Shown here: positions 11,322 through 20,366 of the stretch, piece after piece | Layout of the letters: the number at the start of each line of letters is the position of its first letter | Position numbering within the stretch: the first letter of the stretch is position 1 | From: JAMXLO01 sp963726125 | GTDB lineage: Bacteria > Pseudomonadota > Alphaproteobacteria > Acetobacterales > Acetobacteraceae | Direction of reading: 5' to 3' | DNA: 64,000 nucleotides | Assembly: GCA_963726125.1 (NCBI GenBank) | Contig: CAVSBG010000017.1 | Span: 186,001 to 250,000 of the forward strand | Position numbers and translations under genes: made by a program | The notes under the pieces: model-generated | What the model was told of the DNA's origin: nothing | The model's input: only the letters and a program-made list of their open reading frames with translations | Databases searched by the model: none

Positions 11322-11827
11322 AGTCGTCTCCGCTTCTACGACCATGAGCCGTCGATCGGGTCGTTCCTTAAGTAATAACAGCATACTTCGGCCAATATGC
11401 CAGGGATCAGAATATAAAATCCGTCCACAATAGCGTGAGGTCGCTGTGCGCAATCCTCATGCATCGTAGCACTCGACACCAACAAGCCGGACCGGGCAGC
11501 CAATCACTGACCGATGCACGATTTGCGTGACAGCGCATAAGGTTTCGGCGTTAAATTTTGTCTACACTTGGCGGAATTGCGCGTTTATATTGGCGAATAT
11601 CAGTGTGCGATTGCTTGCTTTCGCGCCAGAGGCGCAACGCGACGACATCCAGCGGCGCGATTTCCAGGCTCGCCGAACGCCCGCGTTGCGGTTGCCCCTG
11701 CCGGTGCTGAATTTGCCACGCGTCGCGCTGTGCCTAATACCAGTGCTCATCGATGATGACCCATAGCAAAATCAGCGAGCCTGAACTCGGCGTTGCCGGC
11801 AACAGAGAAAACAGTAAAATAATATTA

Positions 11828-11921
11828 AACCACAGAGACACAGAGTCTCACTGATTAGTTCACATAGTATTATTAAAAAATGACTCTGCGACTACTCTGT
11901 GGACTCTGTGCCTCTGTGGTT
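11828..11921. repeat. Inverted-repeat element with 18-bp arms (MITE-like)
   Basis: The left arm AACCACAGAGACACAGAG (11828-11845) and right arm CTCTGTGCCTCTGTGGTT (11904-11921) are inverted copies with one mismatch. The internal part is AT-rich and contains no gene. The arm sequence resembles a short repeat seen in many unrelated bacteria. A miniature transposable element or a REP-type element both fit. Confidence 0.65.
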
Positions 11922-12086
11922 GAAAGTCCTTACTTGCTACGCAGTCCGACTGCCAATGCGCGGTCCAACACAAGTTGGCCGCGTTGCTGCCAAATCTTAA
12001 TAGTGACCAATGCGTTGTGCCGAATGTCATCGCCGGACCACGCCCCGAACATGACAAGTGGGAAGACAAGTCGCGCTCAGTGAGCG

Positions 12087-12107
12087 TTGGTATAACATCA
12101 GCGCCAA
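12087..12107. promoter_or_regulatory. Candidate GntR-type operator
   Basis: An inverted repeat TTGG-N13-CCAA, starting with TTGGTAT, lies 19 bases before the ThDP enzyme start. The left half matches the candidate operator at 37950 before gntR-oxc-frc. The right half is weaker and the call is speculative. Confidence 0.3.
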
Positions 12108-12125
12108 CCGAATGGAGGACACACC

Positions 12126-13817
12126 ATGAATGCAGCCGAACCGCTGAGCGGCGCCGAATGGCTGGCACGCACCCTGGCGGCAAATGGCACCACACATGTG
12201 TTCTTCATCGATGCCGTGCTGCGCCGCACGTTGATCGAGCTCGGAACGCTTGGGGTCACGCGCGTCCTTGCGCACGCGGAGAAGTCCGCCGCCTACATGG
12301 CGGACGGTTATGCACGCATCGCCGGTCGTCCCGGCATCTGCTTCGCCCAGTCGGTTGGCGCGGCGAACCTGGCGGCGGGTCTGCAAGACGCATATCTCGG
12401 CCGCAGCCCGGTGATCGCGCTGACCGGCCGCGAGCCGCCGCGTTATCATCACCGCAATACCTATCAGGAGCTGCCGCACGCCCCTCTTTACGCATCGGTC
12501 ACGAAGTTTTCCGCCGATGTCGCGGACGCCGCCGACTTGCCGCGCCTGCTGCGTCAGGCCTGGCGCGAGGCGATGACAGGGTCACCGCGTCCCGCGCATC
12601 TTGATCTCTATGGACGCTCGGCGAATGTCGTCGAGTTGGGCACGGTGAGCGAGCCGGCGATTGCCGACCCGGCATTCCAGTTGGCCATGCCGCCGTATCG
12701 GCCGGCGCCGGCGGATGACGAGATCGAACGCGCCGCCGCCAGGCTTCGCGCCGCCAGCCGTATCGTTATTGTCGCGGGCGCGGGCGCGGCTGCGTCGAAC
12801 GCCGGACCGGAGGTGCTGCGGCTTGGCGAGGCGTTGGCGGCGCCTATCGGCACCTCCCTTGGTGGGCGCGGTGTGATCCCGACGCGGCATCGCCTGTCGA
12901 TTGGTTGCCCCGGAAACTATGCCGCGCCGCCGACCAACCAGATCGTGCACGAGGCCGACCTCGTGCTGTTCATCGGCTGCCACACCGGCGATCAGGTGAC
13001 GCACACCTGGCGCATTCCGTCGCTGGACACCGAAGTAGTACAGATCGACATCGATCCGCTGGAACTGGGCCGCAGCTATCCACGCACCTTGGGCCTGATG
13101 GGTGATCCAAAGGCCACGCTGGCGAAGCTGCTGACCGCGCTGGGCAAACCGACACGCGATACCGCATTCGCCGATCGCGCCGCGGGTATCATGGCGGCCT
13201 GGCGCGAACAGCGCGCTCCGCTGCTTGCCAGCAACGCCGCATCGATCCTGCCCGATCGCCTGTGCGCCGAGATCACCCGTGCGCTGCCGGAGGACGGCAT
13301 CCTGGTGGCCGACACCGGCTATTCCGGCATCTGGACCTCAACGCTGATCGAGCTGAACGGCACATCACAGACGTATCTACGCGCCGCCGGCTCATTGGGC
13401 TGGTCGTTCCCCGCGTCACTCGGCGCGAAATGCGCCGCGGGCAAGCGCAAGGTGATCTGCTGGACCGGCGATGGCGCGATCTACTACCATCTGACCGAAC
13501 TGGAGACGGCACGCCGCCGCGGCATCGCCGTCGTGCTGGTCGTCAACAACAACTCCGGCTTCGGCCAGGGTTGGCCCAACATCCAGCGCCAGCAAGGCAA
13601 CAAGCCAGGCGACGTCCGCGAACTGGTGCGCTTCGGGCCAACCAATTTCGCCGATGTTGCGCGCGTATTCGGCCTGCGCGGCATCCGTGTCGAGGAGCCC
13701 TCGCAGATCGCCCCCGCCTTGCGTGACGCGCTGGCATCGGACGAAACCGTCGTGGTCGATGTCGCCACGGATATTGATGCCCGCGCACCGGAACCCTGGC
13801 TGCCGGCAGGAGCATGA
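12126..13817 (+). CDS. Thiamine-diphosphate-dependent enzyme of the acetolactate synthase / decarboxylase family
   Basis: A 563-residue three-domain ThDP enzyme. The N-terminal pyrimidine-binding domain has the cofactor-activating Glu52 in AHAEKSAAYMADGYAR. The middle domain is of the TPP_enzyme_M type (IVIVAGAGAAASN). The C-terminal pyrophosphate domain has the metal motif GDG (CWTGDGAIYYHL) followed by VVNNNSGFG. Family members decarboxylate 2-keto acids, join aldehydes or split oxalyl-CoA; the residues visible do not fix the substrate. It overlaps functionally with the oxc gene of this window but is a different subfamily. It starts a three-gene operon with a GST and an SDR, only four bases from the GST start. 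The ribosome binding site is GGAGGAC. Confidence 0.88.
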   Translation: MNAAEPLSGAEWLARTLAANGTTHVFFIDAVLRRTLIELGTLGVTRVLAHAEKSAAYMADGYARIAGRPGICFAQSVGAANLAAGLQDAYLGRSPVIALTGREPPRYHHRNTYQELPHAPLYASVTKFSADVADAADLPRLLRQAWREAMTGSPRPAHLDLYGRSANVVELGTVSEPAIADPAFQLAMPPYRPAPADDEIERAAARLRAASRIVIVAGAGAAASNAGPEVLRLGEALAAPIGTSLGGRGVIPTRHRLSIGCPGNYAAPPTNQIVHEADLVLFIGCHTGDQVTHTWRIPSLDTEVVQIDIDPLELGRSYPRTLGLMGDPKATLAKLLTALGKPTRDTAFADRAAGIMAAWREQRAPLLASNAASILPDRLCAEITRALPEDGILVADTGYSGIWTSTLIELNGTSQTYLRAAGSLGWSFPASLGAKCAAGKRKVICWTGDGAIYYHLTELETARRRGIAVVLVVNNNSGFGQGWPNIQRQQGNKPGDVRELVRFGPTNFADVARVFGLRGIRVEEPSQIAPALRDALASDETVVVDVATDIDARAPEPWLPAGA

Positions 13818-13821
13818 CGCA

Positions 13822-14535
13822 ATGACACTGATCTTTCACGAGCGCGTGGGACTGGATGGCCGCCGTATCAGCCCGTTCTCATGGCGCATCCGCTATGCCT
13901 TGGCGCACAAGGGCCTCGATCCGGAGGTGGTGCCGACACGCTTCGCCGATGTGGCCCGCGTCCGCGCACTGAGCGGCCAGGACCTCGTGCCGATCATCGA
14001 GGATGATGGCCGGGTGATACACGATAGCTGGTCCATCGCCTGCCATCTGGAGGACCGCTTCCCTGATCGCCCATCCCTCTTCGGCGGTCCCGCCGGCCGC
14101 GGCGCCGCCCGTCTGATCAACCTCTGGTCCGACACGACGCTGAACCCGGCGATCCGCCCACAGGTCAGCGCCGACTTCATCAGGTGCATCGATCCTGGCG
14201 ACCGTGACTATTTCCGCAGTTCGCGGGAAAAACAATTCGGCATGACGCTGGAGCAGTTTTGCGCCGGCCGGGATGCCGCGCTGCCCGAACTATCGAAGGT
14301 GTGCGCGCCACTCGAACGTACCCTATCGGAACAGCCGTTCCTGGCTGGCGATGCACCGGCCTATGTCGACTACATCATCTTCTCGGTCTTCCAGCAGGCG
14401 CGCATCGGCAGCCCACGCGATGTGCTGCAACTGGCGCCGAACCTGGAGTCGACCCGCGCATGGCGAGGCCGCATGGTGGCGCTGCACGGCGGTCTCGGCG
14501 ATCGATTTGCCGGCTATCCCACGGAGGACACATGA
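13822..14535 (+). CDS. Glutathione S-transferase family protein, beta-etherase-like
   Basis: A 237-residue GST. The thioredoxin-like N-domain runs from residue 1 to about 80. It has SPFSWRIRYALAHKGL at the position of the glutathione-activating loop, then LVPIIEDDGRVIHDSWSIACHL, where the cis-Pro and the Glu/Asp-Ser pair bind glutathione. The helical C-domain follows (LAGDAPAYVDYIIFSVFQ). The WRIRYALAHKGLD and DSW patterns resemble LigE/LigF beta-aryl-etherases rather than plain detoxification GSTs; this is a recollection of family motifs, not an alignment. It lies between a ThDP enzyme and an SDR and overlaps the SDR start as ATGA, so the three are translationally coupled. Confidence 0.82.
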   Translation: MTLIFHERVGLDGRRISPFSWRIRYALAHKGLDPEVVPTRFADVARVRALSGQDLVPIIEDDGRVIHDSWSIACHLEDRFPDRPSLFGGPAGRGAARLINLWSDTTLNPAIRPQVSADFIRCIDPGDRDYFRSSREKQFGMTLEQFCAGRDAALPELSKVCAPLERTLSEQPFLAGDAPAYVDYIIFSVFQQARIGSPRDVLQLAPNLESTRAWRGRMVALHGGLGDRFAGYPTEDT

Positions 14536-15294
14536 TCAGTTACGATCTCAAGGGCAAGACAGCGCTGGTGACCGGCGCCGCGTCCGGTATCGGCTTCGCC
14601 ACCGCGCGCATGCTGGCCAAGTTCGGCGCCACCGTCGCCGTCAATCACCTGGTCGATGATGCGCGCGGCCCGGAAGCGGTGGACAAGATCATCGACGAAG
14701 GCGGCAAGGCAATCAGCGCGCCCGGCAGCGTCGGTGAGAAAGGCACCGCCGAACGCATGGTGCTGAAGGCGATCGACGACCTGGGGCGGCTCGATCTGCT
14801 GGTCAACAACGCCGGCACGCCGGGCACGCGTCGCCGCATCGCACCGCCGGAGCTCGACCTGATCACCGAAGAGCTGTGGTCACAACTGCTGGAAACCAAT
14901 CTGCTCGGCGTGTTCCGCTGCTCGAAGGCGGCGGCGCCGGCGCTGAAGTCCGCGCAAGGCGCCATCGTAAGCACCGCATCGATCGCAGGATTGGGCAGGG
15001 CAGGGAGCAGTCTCGCCTACAGCGCCACCAAGGCAGGCGTGGTGAGCCTGACACAGAAATCTGGCGCGCGCGCTCGCACCCGAGGTGCGCGTCAACGCCA
15101 TCGCCCCCGGTGCGGTGGACAGTTCCTGGATGGTGGAATGGACCAACGAGGAGCGCCAGCAATCCATCGAACGTGCGTTGCTGAAGCGGCGCTGCGCGCC
15201 GGAGGACCTGGCCGAGGTGATCGTGTTCCTTGGCTTTGGCGCCGCCATGGTCACCGGCCAGACGATCACTGTCGACGGCGGCCTCACCCTTTAG
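14532..15294 (+). pseudogene. SDR-family oxidoreductase (FabG-like), frameshifted
   Basis: A classical short-chain dehydrogenase. It has TGAASGIG for NAD(P) binding, LVNNAG, a Ser-Tyr-Lys catalytic set in STASIAGLGRAGSSLAYSATKAG, and the end motif VTGQTITVDGGLTL. The frame breaks after SLTQ. Removing one A from the AAA at 15057-15059 restores LARALAPEVRVNAIAPG and a 253-residue product of exact family length. The start overlaps the GST stop (ATGA). In context it probably oxidises or reduces a hydroxy/keto intermediate handled by the GST and ThDP enzyme. Sequencing error is more likely than decay, because all motifs on both sides are intact. Confidence 0.85.
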
Positions 15295-15297
15295 TCA

Positions 15298-15334
15298 CTG
15301 GGCGGAAGACGGCACCCCGCCGTCTTCCGCCCAG
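15298..15334. terminator. Bidirectional terminator hairpin
   Basis: A perfect 16-bp stem, CTGGGCGGAAGACGGC and its complement, with a 5-base loop lies between the convergent SDR and porin stops. Its position and stability support termination for both operons. Confidence 0.8.
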
Positions 15335-15338
15335 TCAT

Positions 15339-16688
15339 TCAGAACGTCAGCACTGCGTCCATGCCGATAGTGAAGGAGTTGTTGTCGGTCTGTGCATTGA
15401 ACGGATGATTGTTGGTGAAGGCGTGGTCCCAGCGGATCTCCGGACGGACCAGCAAGCCGGTAACGGGCGCTGGCAGCGCCGGCTTCCACGTGACGCCCAG
15501 CGTCAGCGCGCCATACGTGGTGTTGGATCCCGGAGCAACGTGTAGATACGGCACCGCGAAGCCCTGCTGCAACAGGATTGGCGAGTTGTTGCTCGGGAAT
15601 GACGCCACAAAGAAGTTATGGTCGTCGCGGAAGTACTCGACGCGGCCGTTCAGGACGACGGTGTCAGTCAAGGTATACGAAGCATACTGCGCAAGGCCGA
15701 AGGCGTTGGCGCCTTGGCCGAACGGACCGTAGTCGTCACGCACCAGGTTCGTCTCCGTCACCAGCGTCAACGCATCGGAATACTTGTAGGTGACCAGCAC
15801 GTCATTATAGAAGCGCCACTGCCCATTGGCGTTGACCCCCAGGGGTGACAATGCACGCGTCGCGTCCTCAGGGCCAAAATGGGTCAGGCCCAGGATAGTC
15901 AGGTTGCCCCCCATCAGCGTCAGATTGAAACCGCCAATGCCGCCAATCGCACCGTTGTTGTCACCCAATGGTCCGAAAGTGGTGTTGGTGCCGGTGTCTA
16001 TGCCCGAGTAGATATCCAACACATCATTGACATGCGTCACGGCCAGCCCGCCGGTGTGCTTGAACGGCAGGCCAAACTGGAAGATGTAGGAGTGCGTATA
16101 GAACGGATTGGTCGAGGGATCGATCGTCTCGTAACCCAACGGGGTCGGATATTGACCGATCTTCCAATCGATTCCCCCTGCGCCAAGCCACGGAGTATGC
16201 ACCAGGACATTCGCCTCGACCACGTCGAGTTGGTAGCGCTGGTTCGGATCAACCCGGTTAAGTTCGCCAAGGAACTGCGTGTACCGCGCGTCCGACCCGT
16301 ACATGCCCTGCACCTTGAAGCCCCACTGGTAGTCGGAATTCTTGGGATCCAGCGGCTTGTTCGCGGTCAGCAGGAGTTGGTTGAGCTGCACTTGATTGGC
16401 GTGGTCGGTAAAGGTCTGGCCGAAATTCAACCCATCGGAGGGGCCACTTGGGTTGCCGACGATGCCGGCGTCCAACTGGGCCCAAAAATGTATGCCATCG
16501 ATCCACAGACCAGGCGGTGGCGCCTCGGGCGCAGCGGGCGCAGCGGGTGCCGCCGGTGCGGCGGCGGCAGGAGGCGCCGGTGCCGCTGGCGGCGGCGTCG
16601 GAGTCTGCGCATGCGCAACGGGTGCGATCGCAGCAAAGGAGGCCACCGCGAGCCAGCTTCCGGCGCCCCTCAGTGTGCTGTGCTTCAT
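15339..16688 (-). CDS. Outer-membrane beta-barrel porin (BBP2/OmpL-like)
   Basis: A 449-residue protein with a clear signal peptide (ends APVAHAQ), then a low-complexity Pro/Ala linker (about residues 30-58), and a long beta-barrel region. Amphipathic strands alternate with Gly/Asn-rich turns, for example FKVQGMYGSDARYTQFLGEL and VEYFRDDHNFFVASF. It ends in an aromatic residue (DAVLTF), the usual signal for barrel insertion by Bam. I relate it to the putative beta-barrel porin-2 family. The gene follows amt on the same strand with a hairpin between them. Co-regulation with nitrogen supply and a role in passage of small nitrogenous solutes are inferences from position only. Confidence 0.8.
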   Translation of the reverse strand: MKHSTLRGAGSWLAVASFAAIAPVAHAQTPTPPPAAPAPPAAAAPAAPAAPAAPEAPPPGLWIDGIHFWAQLDAGIVGNPSGPSDGLNFGQTFTDHANQVQLNQLLLTANKPLDPKNSDYQWGFKVQGMYGSDARYTQFLGELNRVDPNQRYQLDVVEANVLVHTPWLGAGGIDWKIGQYPTPLGYETIDPSTNPFYTHSYIFQFGLPFKHTGGLAVTHVNDVLDIYSGIDTGTNTTFGPLGDNNGAIGGIGGFNLTLMGGNLTILGLTHFGPEDATRALSPLGVNANGQWRFYNDVLVTYKYSDALTLVTETNLVRDDYGPFGQGANAFGLAQYASYTLTDTVVLNGRVEYFRDDHNFFVASFPSNNSPILLQQGFAVPYLHVAPGSNTTYGALTLGVTWKPALPAPVTGLLVRPEIRWDHAFTNNHPFNAQTDNNSFTIGMDAVLTF

Positions 16689-16736
16689 AGTTTCCCCTGT
16701 TACCTTTCCTTTATCGCATCATTTGGTCGACACACA

Positions 16737-16766
16737 GATGGGGCGCCGGCAAGCCGACGCCCCATC
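16737..16766 (-). terminator. Terminator hairpin after amt
   Basis: A 14-bp stem (GATGGGGCGCCGGC with one non-Watson-Crick position against GCCGACGCCCCATC) with a two-base turn lies just downstream of the amt stop and upstream of the porin gene. Confidence 0.65.
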
Positions 16767-16780
16767 GCTCGTGTCAATTG

Positions 16781-18147
16781 TCAGAAGACCTGTTCGCCGT
16801 GCAGCACCAGGTCGAGGCCTTCACGCTCCTCGTCCTCGTTCACACGCAGTCCGACCAGCATCTTGGTGATCATCAGCAGGATCAGCGTCCCCACGCCGCT
16901 ATAGACAAGCGTAGCTGCGACGCCCTGGCACTGGATCCAAAGCTGCGCCAGGCTGCCAGGACTGCCGTCCGGTGTTGCGTCGGTGGCCGACAATGCCCCG
17001 TAGGAGAACACGCCGGTCAGCAACGCACCGACGATGCCGCCCATGCAGTGCACGCCGAACACGTCCAGGCTGTCGTCGTAGCCCAGCATGTGCTTCAGGC
17101 TGGTCGCGCACCAGAAGCAGACCACCCCGGCCGCCACGCCGATGATGATCGAGGCCCCCGGCAACACGAAGCCTGATGCCGGCGTGATCGCCACCAGTCC
17201 CGCCACCGCACCAGAGATGCAGCCCAGCACTGAAGGTTTGCCCTTCGCGATCCACTCGGCGAACATCCACGCCAATGCTGCCGCGGCAGTGGCGATCTGG
17301 GTCACTGCCATCGCCATGCCGGCGCGACCGTTCGATGCGACCGCCGAACCGGCGTTGAAGCCGAACCAGCCGACCCACAGCAGCGAGGCACCGATCACCG
17401 AGTAAGCCAGGTTGTACGGCGCCATGTTGTCAGTGCCGTAGCCGACGCGCTTGCCGAGTACCGAGCGCGCACACCAGTCCGGCGATGCCGGCGTTGATAT
17501 GCACGACGGTGCCACCGGCGAAGTCGAGCTGGCCGTTCTGCGCGCTCCACCCACTCGGCGCCCACATCCAGTGCGCCACCGGCGAGTAGATCAGCAGCGA
17601 CCACAGCGTGATGAAGATGCACAGTGCCGAGAACTTCATCCGGTCGGCGAAGGCACCCACGATCAGCGCCGGCGTGATTATCGCGAATGTCATCTGGAAC
17701 ATCATGTAGACGGTCTCAGGGATCGTCGTGACCATCGGCGCGACGTCCTTGATCCCCGATTGCAGCACGAAGGCCTGGGTGTCGTTGCCCTTGCTGATGT
17801 GATCGGCGATGCCGTTCAGCATAAAGCGCGACAGATCGCCGACCCATTGATTGCCGGGCGTGAAGGCCAGGCTGTAGCCGGCAACGCACCACACGATGGT
17901 GACGATGCAGGTGATGGCGAACGATTGCATCAAGGTGGCGAGGATATTCTTCTTGCGCACCATGCCGCCGTAGAACAACGCAAGTCCTGGAACGGTCATC
18001 ATCAGCACAAGTGCGGTGCTGGCAAGCATCCATGCGGTATCGCCGGAATCCAGCTTGGGTGGCGCGTCGTCTGCGAAGGCCGGCGCTGCCATCAGCAGAA
18101 ATGGCAGCATAGCGCCGAGGCCCCAGGTCAGGCGGGGTCGAAATCAT
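16781..18147 (-). pseudogene. amtB: Ammonium transporter Amt, two frameshifts
   Basis: Inner-membrane ammonium channel with about 11 helices. After removal of two extra bases it is 454 residues with a signal-like N-terminus ending APAFADD. Visible landmarks include DTAWMLASTALVLMMTVPGLALFYGG, FAIITPALIVGAFADRMKF, HWMWAPSGW, GTVVHINAG and LGYDDSLDVFGVHCMGG. Break one is in the GGGG at 18134-18137 near the start; repair gives MISTRLTWGLGAMLPF. Break two is at 17461-17462; repair gives CALVLGKRVGYG. The start at 18147 follows AAGGGA. The gene sits 28 bases after glnK, whose product blocks Amt when nitrogen is plentiful. Loss of Amt by two independent frameshifts with all motifs kept is unlikely, so the breaks are probably sequence errors. 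Confidence 0.85.
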
Positions 18148-18175
18148 AGTTCGTGTTTCCCTTGATTGTTGTCGA

Positions 18176-18514
18176 TCAGAGTGCCGCGGCATCGACCTCG
18201 CCGGTACGGATCCGCACGGCGCGCTCGATGTCGATAACGAAGATCTTGCCATCGCCGATCTTGCCGGTGTGTGCTGACTTGGTGATCGCTTCGATCACCT
18301 GGTCGGTCAGGTCCGCTGGCACGACGACTTCGATCTTTACCTTCGGCAGGAAGTTCACGTGGTACTCTGCACCACGATAAATCTCAGTCTGGCCCTTCTG
18401 CCGTCCAAATCCCTTCACCTCGGACACGGTGAGGCCCTGCACACCCAGCGGCGTCAGCGCCTCGCGTACGTCGTCGAGCTTGAAGGGCTTGATGATGGCC
18501 ATGATCAGCTTCAT
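18176..18514 (-). CDS. glnK: PII signal protein GlnK
   Basis: A 112-residue PII protein. It has KGFGRQKGQTEIYRGAEY, with Tyr51 on the T-loop as the uridylylation site, and the nucleotide-binding segment TGKIGDGKIFV. PII proteins sense ATP/ADP, 2-oxoglutarate and glutamine; the copy next to amt normally binds and closes the channel. The start at 18514 follows AAGGGAAG; the longer frame upstream lacks PII sequence. It is transcribed toward amt. A second PII gene (glnB) lies 1.9 kb upstream, so the glnK name rests on the amt neighbour. Confidence 0.93.
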   Translation of the reverse strand: MKLIMAIIKPFKLDDVREALTPLGVQGLTVSEVKGFGRQKGQTEIYRGAEYHVNFLPKVKIEVVVPADLTDQVIEAITKSAHTGKIGDGKIFVIDIERAVRIRTGEVDAAAL

Positions 18515-18706
18515 GTCGCTTCCCTTGATTGCTCTCCACGCCGCCGCGCCACCCCTGCGGCGGGCCGGTCGTGTGGAACTACAATCAAGAATCATGCCGC
18601 GACGTTTTTTGTCGCCAGGGCCGGGTTCTGCCCGGCGATCCACGTTTCTTTGGCCTGATGCAGCCGTTACTGCACAAGAAACGAGCAGAAGCCGTCCAAA
18701 AGCGCA

Positions 18707-18740
18707 GCGCCCCCGCCACTCTCTCGAATGGCGGGGGCGC
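18707..18740 (-). terminator. Terminator hairpin after glnA
   Basis: A perfect 12-bp stem, GCGCCCCCGCCA and TGGCGGGGGCGC, with a 10-base loop lies 27 bases after the glnA stop, before glnK. It separates glnBA from glnK-amt. Confidence 0.75.
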
Positions 18741-18766
18741 CGGCAGCCCTTATCAGTCGATAACGG

Positions 18767-20200
18767 TCAGATGGAGTAATACATCTCGAATTCGACCGGA
18801 TGCGGTGTGTGTTCGAAGCGATACACTTCTGTCCACTTCAGCTCGAGGTAGCTCTCAATCTGGTCCATGCTGAACACGTCGCCGGCCAGCAGGAACTCGT
18901 GGTCGCCTTCCAGCGCGCCGATCGCCTCACGCAGGCTGCCGCACACCGTCGGAATGCCCTTCAGTTCTTCCGGCGGCAGGTCGTACAGGTCCTTGTCCAT
19001 CGGATCGCCGGGATGGATCTTGTTGCGGATGCCATCGAGCCCGGCCATCAGCATCGCGGCGAACGACAGATACGGATTGGCACCCGGATCCGGGAAGCGT
19101 ACCTCGACGCGCTTGGCCTTCGGGTTTGTCGCATACGGGATGCGGCACGAAGCCGAACGGTTGCGTGCTGAATAGGCCAGCAGCACCGGCGCCTCGAAGC
19201 CCGGGATCAGCCGCTTGTAGCTGTTGGTCAGCGGGTTGGTCAGCGCGTTCAGCGCCTTGGCGTGCTTGATGATGCCGCCGATGTAGTACAGCGCCGACTC
19301 CGACAGATCGGCATAGCCATTGCCAGCGAACAAGGGTTTGCCGGCCTTCCAGATCGACTGGTGCACGTGCATGCCCGAGCCGTTGTCGCCGAATATCGGC
19401 TTCGGCATGAACGTTGCGGTCTTGCCGTAGCTGTGCGCCACATTGTGGATGCAATACTTATAGATCTGCAGCGCGTCGGCCATCTTGGTCAGCGGTCCGA
19501 ACTTCATGCCGAGCTCGTGCTGGCTCTGCCCCACCTCGTGATGGTGCTTCTCGATCACCACGCCCATCTCGCCCATGGTGGACAGCATCTCGGCGCGCAG
19601 GTCGCTTTCGCTATCGACCGGCGGCACCGGGAAGTAGCCGCCCTTCACCCCCGGCCGGTGGCCCATGTTGCCTTCCGGATAGTCCTTCACGCTGGCCTGC
19701 GGGCCTTCCTGGCTATCGAGTTGATAAGTCCCGTAGTTGCCGCCCGTGCCGAACCGCACGCTGTCGAACACGAAGAACTCGGCCTCCGGTCCGAAGAACG
19801 CGGTATCGCCGACGCCGGACGACTTCAGATACGCCTCGGCTTTCTTCGCGGTGGAGCGAGGATCGCGGTTGTACGCCTGCCCGGTTGACGGCTCAACGAT
19901 GTCGCAGAACAGGATCAGGCTTGCCTTCGCCGAGAACGGATCCATCACCGCGGTATCGGGGTCCGGCATCAGGATCATGTCGAACTCGTTGATCGCCTTC
20001 CAGCCGGCGATCGAGGAGCCGTCGAACATGATGCCGTCGCGGAACACTTCTTCATCGATGGTGGAGACATGCTGCGCGGTATGCTGCCACTTGCCGCGCG
20101 GATCGGTGAACCGCAGGTCCACGTATTCCACGGAGTGCTCGGTGAGCATCTCCATCACCTTACCCACGCCGTTGTCGGCGCCCGCAGGCTTTCTAGCCAT
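18767..20200 (-). CDS. glnA: Type I glutamine synthetase
   Basis: Makes glutamine from glutamate, ammonia and ATP. A 477-residue product is a little longer than the common 469. It has an N-terminal beta-grasp domain (YVDLRFTDPRGKWQH) and the active-site loop region with MFDGSSIAGW. Metal ligands lie in FGPEAEFFVFD and HHEVGQSQHELG; the ATP region is NPLTNSYKRLIPGFEAP and RVEVRFPDP. The adenylylation Tyr is in MDKDLYDLPPEE, so activity is probably controlled by GlnE. The long upstream frame extension is not used: the ATG at 20200 follows GGGGAAG and gives the family N-terminus. It is downstream of glnB on the same strand. Confidence 0.96.
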   Translation of the reverse strand: MARKPAGADNGVGKVMEMLTEHSVEYVDLRFTDPRGKWQHTAQHVSTIDEEVFRDGIMFDGSSIAGWKAINEFDMILMPDPDTAVMDPFSAKASLILFCDIVEPSTGQAYNRDPRSTAKKAEAYLKSSGVGDTAFFGPEAEFFVFDSVRFGTGGNYGTYQLDSQEGPQASVKDYPEGNMGHRPGVKGGYFPVPPVDSESDLRAEMLSTMGEMGVVIEKHHHEVGQSQHELGMKFGPLTKMADALQIYKYCIHNVAHSYGKTATFMPKPIFGDNGSGMHVHQSIWKAGKPLFAGNGYADLSESALYYIGGIIKHAKALNALTNPLTNSYKRLIPGFEAPVLLAYSARNRSASCRIPYATNPKAKRVEVRFPDPGANPYLSFAAMLMAGLDGIRNKIHPGDPMDKDLYDLPPEELKGIPTVCGSLREAIGALEGDHEFLLAGDVFSMDQIESYLELKWTEVYRFEHTPHPVEFEMYYSI

Positions 20201-20366
20201 GTATGACTTCCCCGTCCTTTTGCTCTCGAATGACGCGCCGGCGATCCGCGAGGAAGGCGGCGCAAACTGTATGGGGCCGCACCATGCGACCCCTTCGTCA
20301 GGCGGCCCCTCTACTCGTTTCCGCCAGGGGCCGAAAGCGGTATTCGCTGTGGTTTTCCTCGTCGCG

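Larger units (their letters stand above)
11322..12125. other. Long gene-free region
   Basis: About 800 bases between the Hint-domain gene and the ThDP enzyme gene. Short reading frames exist but none has a convincing start or family. The middle part is AT-rich and holds the inverted repeat at 11828-11921. The last 40 bases hold a palindrome candidate and the ribosome binding site of the next gene. Confidence 0.5.

Noticed and set aside
11527..11766. Short frames on both strands upstream of the ThDP operon
   Set aside because: No ribosome binding site, no motif and no support from neighbours.
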